Assembly (NCBI RefSeq): GCF_947497555.1
Contig: NZ_CANMGY010000010.1
Coordinates: 1-64,000, forward strand
Source: an uncultured Umboniibacter sp.
Lineage (GTDB): Bacteria > Pseudomonadota > Gammaproteobacteria > Pseudomonadales > DSM-25080
Direction of reading: 5' to 3'
Length of the DNA: 64,000 nucleotides
Shown here piece after piece: positions 24,897-33,374 of the stretch (position 1 is its first letter; each line of letters begins with the position of its first letter). A program made the position numbers and the translations under genes. The notes beneath the pieces are model-generated. The model saw nothing but the letters and a program-made list of their open reading frames with translations, made no database searches and had not been told where the DNA came from.

Positions 24897-25080
24897 TCTT
24901 GCTGATCTCCTTGTGATTTAACAACAGGCTAACATAGTCGACCACCGCTGCAACCACTCCCCAAACTTCCGTTTTCCAATGCTCATTTTCTTCCAATCCC
25001 ATACGCTCAAGGTTCTCCAAAGGTTGCCAGTCGTCACAACTTGTTTTACGGTAGTCACGAACAAACTGAGAGCTCTATTA

Positions 25081-25479
25081 ATGTCTAAACTGCTAATCTT
25101 TATCGGATTACTCGCGATCCTTATACCCAGCCAAAGCATTGGCGGCGACAACTTTCTAAGCGCCCAGTCAGCTTTTAGCCCAGCTATATCAAGCTCTGAT
25201 GAAGGCGACGCCATTCTGTCCTTCGACATCGCTGAGGGCTATTTCTTGTATGCCGACAGCCTAATCATTAAAGACAGCGACGATTCACTACTGTCTCTCA
25301 AATTACCTGAAGCCCAACTGCTCTATGATGAGTTCTTTGATGAGTTCAAACCGGTGCTTTCTGGCGCTATTGTCGCCGACCTTCCACCTACCACATCACC
25401 GTATATCCTGGTCACTTATCAAGGCTGTGCGCTTGAAGGGCTATGCTATACCCCCACTACCGTCAAACTGCTCCTTTAA
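25081..25479 (+). CDS. Stand-alone DsbD alpha-domain protein (periplasmic)
   Basis: A 132-residue precursor with a Sec signal peptide (about residues 1-21). The mature part matches the N-terminal alpha domain of DsbD: the YFLYADSL strand, and near the end the YQGCALEGLCY motif whose two Cys residues form the redox pair (YQGCADAGFCYPP in DsbD). In DsbD this domain passes electrons to DsbC and similar proteins. Here the membrane and thioredoxin-like domains are absent, so it must work with another partner, possibly the DsbA/DsbC-like protein at 42054. Its ribosome site is weak. Confidence 0.8.
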   Translation: MSKLLIFIGLLAILIPSQSIGGDNFLSAQSAFSPAISSSDEGDAILSFDIAEGYFLYADSLIIKDSDDSLLSLKLPEAQLLYDEFFDEFKPVLSGAIVADLPPTTSPYILVTYQGCALEGLCYTPTTVKLLL

Positions 25480-25566
25480 CTCACGATTAGCCGCTCATTA
25501 TTTGGGACTTTCACGATGTCGTGGTACTACTGGTATTCATCGAACATCAAAACAGGAGCTAGAGCG

Positions 25567-26445
25567 ATGTTGTTTTCAAAAACTCAGTTTGCCGCGCTGT
25601 TTCTCTCCGTAATGTGCAGCGCATCCGTCACGGCTAGTAGCCGCGACCACCTTAGCGCAGAGTTTCCCAATGCGTTACATGACTGCGAACAGGCTGGCAA
25701 CGACTGGAACCACCCGATTACTCCGAGCATCGTTGCCCGCATCAATGCGCGGTTGTTCATCGATGAGCTGTGGGAAGATGACAGCCATCGCCTCATGAGA
25801 CGCGAACGTATTGTTTCAAAATTGGGACTTCAGGCCCCGGAGGACAGCTACTACGTTCGGCGTTTCTGGAGATCTGGACGATTGAGTGATTTCAATAACT
25901 ACCTCAGAGAAGTAAACGACAGTCAGCCCCTTCGTGCAGAGCTTTACCGCTACCCGTTTCCGACTCGCACTACGGACACCTTACCACCACGATTTGATCA
26001 CACCTGGATGACTCCCGTTACTAATTTTCAGGGCGGAACACTCTTGGGCGTTGAGTTTGCTAACACAAGCTTTGTGCGACTCGGCCAAGTTGAGACTCCC
26101 TTTTATGATCAAAAGCTCCCCGAGATGACTGACTTCAACTCGCTCAGGAAGTGGCATCGTCTCATGCATGATTCAGAAGCCCCATTCCCATCGCGTCAAT
26201 CCGTAGCGGAGCTAAGAGATATTCCTTCGCTTTACGTCGTTGACAACGGATTACGTCGGCCCCATTCGGTGAGTGATTTCTCACCCGCTATCCCCTTACA
26301 GCCTAGCCTTGATCAGATCTATCTCGGCCTGGAAGGATTAAAATATCCTCGCACCGAATCGTTGAGCCGCCGCGCCCTCCCGGTAACGTCAACGCTGCTC
26401 ACCCATTTCGAGCAACATCGCGACCTTAGTACGGATGCGAGGTAA
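25567..26445 (+). CDS. Exported protein of unknown function
   Basis: A 292-residue precursor with a Sec signal (MLFSKTQFAALFLSVMCSAS). The mature protein is rich in Arg, Pro and aromatic residues and has no recognised domain. I use the ATG at 25567, with CAGGAG upstream, because it puts the signal peptide at the N-terminus; the frame is open from 25516. It follows the DsbD-alpha gene by 87 bases and may be a client of it. Conjugative elements often carry a large secreted protein in such a place. Confidence 0.6.
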   Translation: MLFSKTQFAALFLSVMCSASVTASSRDHLSAEFPNALHDCEQAGNDWNHPITPSIVARINARLFIDELWEDDSHRLMRRERIVSKLGLQAPEDSYYVRRFWRSGRLSDFNNYLREVNDSQPLRAELYRYPFPTRTTDTLPPRFDHTWMTPVTNFQGGTLLGVEFANTSFVRLGQVETPFYDQKLPEMTDFNSLRKWHRLMHDSEAPFPSRQSVAELRDIPSLYVVDNGLRRPHSVSDFSPAIPLQPSLDQIYLGLEGLKYPRTESLSRRALPVTSTLLTHFEQHRDLSTDAR

Positions 26446-26665
26446 GATCAAATGCTTTAACGGATGTATCAGTGGGCTGGTCGTAAAGATCTTCGCATCG
26501 AAGTACAACTAGATGCAGACCGTGGTGTTTACAAGCAATAAAAATGATCTTACATAAATTTATGGTACGCGGTGTTAAAGGTATGCTTTCATAAAGAGTA
26601 CGCGAAGGTTTGTTCTTATTTGGAATCCTGCCTATCTATATTAAAACTAATTGGGAGAACCGATA

Positions 26666-26980
26666 ATGATCTATTTAACTATCTACTTATTAGGTATTTT
26701 ACCTGCGTTGACAGGAGTCACATTTTTAGTAGCCATTATTTTGACGGCATTAACATTTGGCGCAGTCCACTCGGAAGAAGCTAAGAAATTTGCGATTTGG
26801 GCTATTCTTCTGTGGTCTGTATTCATACTACTCCCATCCAAAGATACAGCGCACCTACTATTAGCAGCTTACGTAGATGAACAAGTACTAGTATTGGAGG
26901 AAGTACAAGAGGTAGAGAGTAAAAGCTTAGACCTACTTAACCAGTTGTTGGATGACCAGTTAGATGAGGAAGGAGAATGA
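26666..26980 (+). CDS. Small membrane protein with acidic tail
   Basis: A 104-residue protein with two hydrophobic segments (about 5-35 and 45-62) and a very acidic C-terminal helix. It starts at the ATG at 26666 after GGGAGAA. Codon use and base composition look slightly more AT-rich than the tra genes beside it. Size and layout resemble small holins or entry-exclusion proteins, but no motif supports either. Confidence 0.55.
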   Translation: MIYLTIYLLGILPALTGVTFLVAIILTALTFGAVHSEEAKKFAIWAILLWSVFILLPSKDTAHLLLAAYVDEQVLVLEEVQEVESKSLDLLNQLLDDQLDEEGE

Positions 26981-27106
26981 GTTACAATATCTAAATATTA
27001 GAAGTGGCAGGTAGTGACAACACTATTGCAAACACAGCACGCGTCTCCATTACTCATAGTGATGAGTGGCAAGAATTACCTGAATATTAGCAACTTTTTG
27101 CTTGTC

Positions 27107-27125
27107 TCTGCCCAAAAGGGGCAGA
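27107..27125. promoter_or_regulatory. CTGCCC palindrome box D (traF operon)
   Basis: TCTGCCC-AAAAG-GGGCAGA. The centre lies 68 bp upstream of the traF start. A plausible -10 (CTTAAT) lies about 50 bp after the centre, so a protein bound here could act as an activator of the traF-traH-traG operon. Confidence 0.75.
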
Positions 27126-27183
27126 GACAACGCTTTTTCCCGCGCTTTCCTCCCGTAGACTAAAGCCTTAATAGGAGGATTGC

Positions 27184-28137
27184 GTGCGCGTTAACAAACT
27201 TATCTCGACATTATTGGTCGCCGCCATCTCTGGCTTTATGCCTGCTTTGGCGCAAGATAACACGGATGACGAATGGCGGAAGCGCTCGGATGAAGGCTGG
27301 TTCTTTTATAATGAATTGCCGCCAGAAGAAGAACCGGAAGAACCCGAAAAAACTGAGATCCCGCCAGCACCACCTCCAACACCCCCGGAGCCGACGCAGC
27401 CAAGCCCAGCGATCATGAACACTGCTTGGCTCAAAGAAAACCTGCCAGTTTATCTTAATCAAGCCATCGATGATCCCACTCCTGAGAATGTTGAAGCCTA
27501 CTACCTTTTACAAAAATTGGCGTTAGATCGTGCTCAGGTTTTTTCACAAGTTACAGCAAGGGTTGTTACAGGACATCCCGTTCTCGACCAAAACAATCGC
27601 CGGCCCACCTCCACCTCCGGTGGCAATGCCTTGGATCGAGAAGCCGAGAAAAATAAGCGAGAAATTCTGGCATCGCTCTCCGATCGCATGGGACTCTTTG
27701 TTTTTCTTGATGATACCGCCAATTCTGCGCTGCAGCTTCAAATCGTTGAATATTTCGAAACCTCTGCCGGGTATGGGACGGTAAAAATTAGTATCGACCC
27801 CTTTGATGAGGCCGCCTTTAATCGAGGGGTTCGACCTGATCATGGTCACGCTGCCGAGTTTGGCGTGTCCACATATCCTAGCATCTATGCCGTCTCCCCA
27901 GATGGCCGTCGCGATCAAATCGCCGGAAACTCGATCTCAATGACCGAACTGTTTGATCGCACACTCATTTCAGCCCACCGCCTCAATATATTGTCCGACG
28001 AAGAATATTTCTCAACACAGAAATTCAATCACCGCGACGAAGACATACCCACCCGTGCGGATACCGATGAAAACACCCCATTTACGTCTGAAGCCGTTCG
28101 ATCGGCGTTGAACGCCCAAGGAGATTACCGTGAATAA
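27184..28137 (+). CDS. traF: Conjugal transfer protein TraF
   Basis: A 317-residue precursor with a signal peptide (to about LAQD), a Pro/Glu-rich linker (EEPEEPEKTEIPPAPPPTPP) and a thioredoxin-like C-terminal domain (LFVFLDD, then FGVSTYPSIYAV with the cis-Pro). No CxxC is present, as in F-plasmid TraF. TraF works in the periplasm in pilus assembly with TraH and other Tra proteins. The start is a GTG at 27184 with AGGAGG upstream. It overlaps traH by 8 bases. Confidence 0.85.
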   Translation: MRVNKLISTLLVAAISGFMPALAQDNTDDEWRKRSDEGWFFYNELPPEEEPEEPEKTEIPPAPPPTPPEPTQPSPAIMNTAWLKENLPVYLNQAIDDPTPENVEAYYLLQKLALDRAQVFSQVTARVVTGHPVLDQNNRRPTSTSGGNALDREAEKNKREILASLSDRMGLFVFLDDTANSALQLQIVEYFETSAGYGTVKISIDPFDEAAFNRGVRPDHGHAAEFGVSTYPSIYAVSPDGRRDQIAGNSISMTELFDRTLISAHRLNILSDEEYFSTQKFNHRDEDIPTRADTDENTPFTSEAVRSALNAQGDYRE

Positions 28138-29536
28138 GCCCAACCTCAAAACGATACTACGACCAATCCTCTTAGCCTCGTTGATCTTCCCTTGCTCTGT
28201 TATTTATGCCGATGGCATGCAGGCCTCAATGGACAATATTTATAACCAGATGTCCAATTACACCCCTCCAGGGGGCTTCGAAACCGCGCAAGGACACGGT
28301 TATTACGGTGGTCGTTTTACCGCGAAAAGCATGACGATTGACCCCACTTGGCTCTCCGTCACGATGCCTTCTGCGAGCGGTGGGTGTGGAGGAATTGACG
28401 CATACGCGGGGTCTCTAAGCTTCATTAATTCCGAGCGGCTAATTGAGCTCTTTAGAGCTATAGCCCAGCAAGCACCTGCCTACGCCTTCCAACTTGCCAT
28501 CGAAGCCGCCTGTCCAACATGTGCCGAGAAGATGAATGACCTCCAGCAAAAAATTGCCGCGTTGAACGAATACATGGGAAATTCATGTCAGCTAGCCCAA
28601 GGATTAATTACCACCACTAATCCATGGGGAGAGGCGTCAGGTACGGAGCGTATCAACCAAGTTGCAGAACAGGGCACCACACTTTCAGGTTTGTTTGGCG
28701 ACGTCTTTGAGGCGTCAACCGCGGTTTATAATGCCATCGGTGAAGAGCGGAACGCTAACCCAACCGACTTTGCCGCCAGATACCATGGCTCCCTTGTCTA
28801 TCGGGGACTAAAGGCCAGCAATTTCTCGTCGTGGATGGCTGCCACTGACGATAGCATATACGAGCTCATCATTTCTCTATCCGGCTCACCTGTCATTCCC
28901 GCGACTATTGATGACGATGAAGGTAAAACCACGTTAGACATGCGTACCCTTCCCCCTCTCAATATCTCACTTAAAGACATCGTTGAGGGGACTGACACCA
29001 ACAAACTTATTGTCTATGACTGCAGTGCCGACACCGACACCTGCAATATCACTCCCGACGCTACCCACGAGATCGACCACGAGCCACTTAAAGCCAAGAT
29101 CGCTGACGCGTTCGAGCGTGCGTTCACAGCACTTCAAGCCGACCCTGGGAACCCGATCCTAAATCAAGCTGATCAATCTGTCATGCTCGCTATGGGAGGA
29201 GAACATTTTTCCAAAATGACCGATCTCTTAGAGATCGAAGGCGATGGCGTCGAAGCAGCAAGGAAATACTATGAATTTCTTCAAGATTCCTTCGCCGCTA
29301 AGATGACCGGCGAAGCGATACTTAGCATTCTTAGGGCCTCTCGCGTCGCCGTGGTCGACCGAAAGGAATCGGAGGGTCGGACTGCCTCCATCGAAGCGAT
29401 TGATATAAGCATTGAACGCATTGAGTCACAGCTCGCTGAGCTTGCTCCTCGCTATTCAGATTCAGAGCAAGAAGCTCGAGCGTTTGCCGAAACAGCGCTT
29501 AATGGAACTAGCATTGGTGGAGGACAAACTCCATGA
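28130..29536 (+). CDS. traH: Conjugal pilus assembly protein TraH
   Basis: A 468-residue exported protein with the TraH hallmarks: N-terminal signal, then MPSASGGCGGIDAYAGSLSF (family pattern GCGGIDxFxGSFSFI), and a Cys pair in ACPTCAEKM. The C-terminal half is helical. TraH lies in the outer-membrane part of F-type secretion systems and is needed for pilus extension. It overlaps traF and traG (4 bases, ATGA), so the three are coupled. The length is as usual for the family. Confidence 0.9.
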   Translation: MNKPNLKTILRPILLASLIFPCSVIYADGMQASMDNIYNQMSNYTPPGGFETAQGHGYYGGRFTAKSMTIDPTWLSVTMPSASGGCGGIDAYAGSLSFINSERLIELFRAIAQQAPAYAFQLAIEAACPTCAEKMNDLQQKIAALNEYMGNSCQLAQGLITTTNPWGEASGTERINQVAEQGTTLSGLFGDVFEASTAVYNAIGEERNANPTDFAARYHGSLVYRGLKASNFSSWMAATDDSIYELIISLSGSPVIPATIDDDEGKTTLDMRTLPPLNISLKDIVEGTDTNKLIVYDCSADTDTCNITPDATHEIDHEPLKAKIADAFERAFTALQADPGNPILNQADQSVMLAMGGEHFSKMTDLLEIEGDGVEAARKYYEFLQDSFAAKMTGEAILSILRASRVAVVDRKESEGRTASIEAIDISIERIESQLAELAPRYSDSEQEARAFAETALNGTSIGGGQTP

Positions 29537-32500
29537 GCTTTGACCTTTATTCTATTGGCGACTCTGCCTTTCTTGAACAAGTTCTGATCTCGATTGCAAT
29601 CTTCTTTCAGACAGGCACATTCTTTTCGTTAGTGAAACTCGGTTTAATCATTGGATTCCTAATGATGATCGTTAGCTCGCTAGCAGGCAGTAACGGCCAA
29701 AAATTTGATCTTGGTGCATGGATACTCAGCGTCATTATTATCCAGATCGCCTTTATACCAAAATCCGAAGTCGTCATTACTGATGTGTATACTGGGCAAG
29801 TTAGGGTTGTCGCGAATGTTCCCGCTGGGATAGCTTTTACCGGCTCCGTTGTATCCACGATCGGCCATCGACTAACCTCAGTAATGGAAGCCGCCTTTGA
29901 CCCGGTATCCCCGAAAATGACCGATGGGGAATTTATGGAGCCCCTTCGCATCATTTCTGGTCTCAGACGAAATGCCACACAAGAAGGTATATTTACCGCC
30001 GCGAATAGCGCGCTGGGAAGTGGAGCAGACCTTAAGCGAACCCTAGAGGAATACATTAAAAACTGTACCCTGAAGGCTGTCGCTCTCGAGGAGCTCAGCT
30101 ATGCAGACCTCGCTACCGGTGATTTAGATAGCACGCTTCCTTATATGTCTCCCTTCTACACCACGAGCACGTATCTCGGTACGGTTGGCGACCCTGTTCT
30201 TGACACTTGCGCTACAGCTTGGGGCAAAATCGACACAGCACTGACTACCATGACCGGCAACGCGCAAGTGATTGCGGGTTACGATTCTATTCTCGGTATC
30301 GATCCTGAAACAGATAATGCAAATTCGTTCGCTAAAGCTGCTACCGCTGTAAATATGATGACTGCTGGAAGTCTCAACGCGCAGCAGTTCGTTCGCCTAT
30401 CGTTACTCGAACCTATTCTTCAAGATGCCCTGCGTGGAAAGTATACTGACCACCTCGATACATCATCCGCTCAAATGATCAATGAAGCGATCATGCTACG
30501 AAATAGTCAGTGGGCTTCCGACTATTCATTTTTTCAAACTATAGTCAGACCAATGATCGCTTTTTTAGAGGCATTTACGTTCGCCATCGCACCGATCATG
30601 GCGTTTGTCTTGGCGTTGGGGTCGTTTGGATTGAAGTTAGGATCCAAGTATTTAATGTTCTTAGTGTGGATTCAGCTATGGTATCCCATACTCGCCATTA
30701 TCAATCTTTACATCTACGTCGGCGCCACTCGAGATTGGGATAATTACACACTACTTACCAATTACGACTGGAATTCTTTTTACGCCCTTAATAACGCGTA
30801 TCAAACCGCTGAAACATGGATTGCCACAGGTGGCTATCTCGCCTCGTCGACTCCTGTGTTAGCGCTTATGTTAATGTATGGATCTTCCTACGCCGCCACC
30901 AGTTTAGCCCGTGGCATGTCCCCTGATAATATGAATGAGAAGCTGATCTCCCCCGAAACGTCTAATACGCCCTCGGTCGCTAGCTTAAACACCTCAATTC
31001 AACAGGACGCACTTGGCGGAGCGAGAGCAGGTGCTGACCAACTCGGCTCACAGCTCAAGTTCGATAGCGGCCTCACAGCCGCTCAGACATCAACGCTTGC
31101 AAACAATAGTCAACTTCAACAATCTGCCGCTCAGCAGGTGTCCAGCTTATTGAGTTCTTCAAACATGAGTGGCTGGAGCAGCGCACAACAATCCCAGCTT
31201 AGCGAAGCGGTTGGAGCAAATCTCATCAGTAGTGGTGTTTACTCCGAAGCTCAGGCCCAGCAGTTTTCTAAACAATTCTCTGATTCCAACATGACCACCG
31301 CTCAAGCTGCCACCATGATGTCCCTGATGTCCTCCGCAAGCATTGGCACCCCAGCCGAATTCCTCGTTGGCTCGGGCGCTAAGATTGCACTATCCGGAAA
31401 TCAAAGTGAGGGAGAAGCTTTCTCAGAAGCTCAATCCTTCGCTATAAATGCCATGAACACCTCCAGCCAACAGAGCGGCGAAACAATCCAAGATGTCGCT
31501 CAGCGTTCTCTCAACGCTAGCTTTAATCAGGTTGACTCTGAAACCCTTAGTGGAAACACGGCATTCACCGATACCAAAACAGCAACCCAAAGCGCCGTTG
31601 AGTCACAAGCTAGGACCAATACTTTCCTTGAGAGCGCTAGTGCCACCCAAAGCGGCGGGGCGAATGACGGTATTTCGGTCAAAGATGCCACAAAGTTTAT
31701 TAACAGCAGCACTGGAGCTCAAGACGATTTGTTCAACACCACCATCGATGGACAGAGTATTAAATCAACCGAGGCCTACAAAGCTAATTACAACGCCATC
31801 CATGACAGGAGCGTCTTCGAGACGGACCGAGAAAATCAGATTTGGGCCGCCACCCAGACACTTGCGAGTTCAGGTAACGATGGCTTAGCGGCCATCGCTA
31901 GCTCGTTATCACGCGTTGGTGGTCAAGAGTCCCGATTTGAAGGCTACGGAAAGCTACTTAACACTGCACAAACCGACCAGTTAGATGTGGTCACTTCTTC
32001 TCAGCCTAGCTACGCTAACCCAGGAGAAAATTCCGGCCTCGGCAGACCTGCTAGCGACGCCGAATTTAATCAAGTAGCTGCCGCCGCCACAACCGCCGGA
32101 GAGAATGCGGGTAATGCTAGCGACCGTCTCACTAGCACCGACATTTCAGCGCAAGACATTGCCGCCCAACGAAACGACCCTAGCACGCAAGATCAAAGCA
32201 ATCGCGGGCAAGTCGAATCACGCCAAGATAGCAACGAATCTGCCGTTTCTGACGTCGCCTCTAGCAATCAGATTGAGACAGCAAGAGAAAAATCTGTCGC
32301 AGCCCAGAATCGCTTCGCCTCTCAAATTTTCGATAGTGACGGCGCAGACCAAAATAATTTCTCTTACGCAGCACGGAACTTTGAGAACGCGGGTGACTTT
32401 TTAACCTCATTCGGCGGGTTCGATTCGATTGTTTCCGGCGGTGCCAGCTATGCCGCTGATATGGTAGCTCAAGTTCAACAGGGCGTTGAAACCCGTCAAG

Positions 32501-33348
32501 GCCTTTCCGATGCACTCAATGGGGCAAACTTCTCCCCTGATCAAGCTGAGGCCTACGTCGATCGTCAAATTGAAGCGCTTGAAGCCAAGTACCCCAATGT
32601 CGATGTCTCAGGCATACAAGGAACCGGATTCGCAAATGACTTGATGAATAGTTCAGTTGATGGCGGAGAGGTACTTGAGCAGGTCAGTCCTGATAAGCTT
32701 GCTCAGCTCACGACACTCCAAGCGTATGATAACGCCGCCAAAACAGAGCGAGGCGAGATCATCGGTGAAATGAGGGAGCGGCTCTCTAAAGCCGGAGGCG
32801 GAGATGTTGGTGTCGCGCTCGAGGATCAAGCTAAAAACTTGAACCTCGGCACCGATTCTCTCACCAATCTTACGGCTGAATCGTTTAAAACCGCGTTTGG
32901 TGTTGGCAACGAGGAAGACTATAAAGCAGCTTATAATGCCTTTGCTGTCGATTTAGTGAATGATCGCGGTGCCATCTCTGGTCCAAACGATTCGGGTATG
33001 GCCTTCTATATGAAGGACGCTACCGACTATAAGGGCGACCCTGTAGTTGATGAAAATGGGAACACCCCACAAGTTATCGATTACTCAAGCCCGGCTTATG
33101 TAACCGATAGCCAAGGTTATATTAGCCCGGTTGACGATGATCTCGCTCGCTATCAGAATGCAACCGTTGCCGTCGTCACTGGCGCTGGTAACTTTGGCGA
33201 TAGCCTCGGTACGGCAAACGGGTTCACCGAACTTCAAACCGCCGAGCATACCCGAGCTCAGGTGAATGAAACCGCTTCTCGAGATGGCACAGAACTAAGA
33301 GATCAGCTTGAAGAAAAAGTAGCGCGGCAATCCACTCCGGCAAACTGA
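29533..33348 (+). CDS. traG: Conjugal transfer protein TraG
   Basis: A 1271-residue protein. The first 480 residues are the TraG_N domain with several membrane helices (about 20-60, 340-375, 380-410, 440-460). From about 500 on it is a long soluble region rich in Ser, Gln, Ala and Asn, with helical repeats, ending in a charged C-terminus. In F and SXT the N-terminal part is for pilus assembly and mating-pair stabilisation, and the C-terminal part takes part in entry exclusion through contact with Eex. The length fits SXT-type TraG. A terminator hairpin follows within three bases. Confidence 0.9.
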   Translation: MSFDLYSIGDSAFLEQVLISIAIFFQTGTFFSLVKLGLIIGFLMMIVSSLAGSNGQKFDLGAWILSVIIIQIAFIPKSEVVITDVYTGQVRVVANVPAGIAFTGSVVSTIGHRLTSVMEAAFDPVSPKMTDGEFMEPLRIISGLRRNATQEGIFTAANSALGSGADLKRTLEEYIKNCTLKAVALEELSYADLATGDLDSTLPYMSPFYTTSTYLGTVGDPVLDTCATAWGKIDTALTTMTGNAQVIAGYDSILGIDPETDNANSFAKAATAVNMMTAGSLNAQQFVRLSLLEPILQDALRGKYTDHLDTSSAQMINEAIMLRNSQWASDYSFFQTIVRPMIAFLEAFTFAIAPIMAFVLALGSFGLKLGSKYLMFLVWIQLWYPILAIINLYIYVGATRDWDNYTLLTNYDWNSFYALNNAYQTAETWIATGGYLASSTPVLALMLMYGSSYAATSLARGMSPDNMNEKLISPETSNTPSVASLNTSIQQDALGGARAGADQLGSQLKFDSGLTAAQTSTLANNSQLQQSAAQQVSSLLSSSNMSGWSSAQQSQLSEAVGANLISSGVYSEAQAQQFSKQFSDSNMTTAQAATMMSLMSSASIGTPAEFLVGSGAKIALSGNQSEGEAFSEAQSFAINAMNTSSQQSGETIQDVAQRSLNASFNQVDSETLSGNTAFTDTKTATQSAVESQARTNTFLESASATQSGGANDGISVKDATKFINSSTGAQDDLFNTTIDGQSIKSTEAYKANYNAIHDRSVFETDRENQIWAATQTLASSGNDGLAAIASSLSRVGGQESRFEGYGKLLNTAQTDQLDVVTSSQPSYANPGENSGLGRPASDAEFNQVAAAATTAGENAGNASDRLTSTDISAQDIAAQRNDPSTQDQSNRGQVESRQDSNESAVSDVASSNQIETAREKSVAAQNRFASQIFDSDGADQNNFSYAARNFENAGDFLTSFGGFDSIVSGGASYAADMVAQVQQGVETRQGLSDALNGANFSPDQAEAYVDRQIEALEAKYPNVDVSGIQGTGFANDLMNSSVDGGEVLEQVSPDKLAQLTTLQAYDNAAKTERGEIIGEMRERLSKAGGGDVGVALEDQAKNLNLGTDSLTNLTAESFKTAFGVGNEEDYKAAYNAFAVDLVNDRGAISGPNDSGMAFYMKDATDYKGDPVVDENGNTPQVIDYSSPAYVTDSQGYISPVDDDLARYQNATVAVVTGAGNFGDSLGTANGFTELQTAEHTRAQVNETASRDGTELRDQLEEKVARQSTPAN

Positions 33349-33350
33349 TC

Positions 33351-33374
33351 AATAGGGGAGAAATCTCCCCTATT
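33351..33374. terminator. Convergent hairpin after traG
   Basis: AATAGGGGA pairs with TCCCCTATT with a short loop. It sits between the ends of traG and the convergent sensor-like gene and could stop both transcripts, though a T-run is lacking. Confidence 0.65.
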
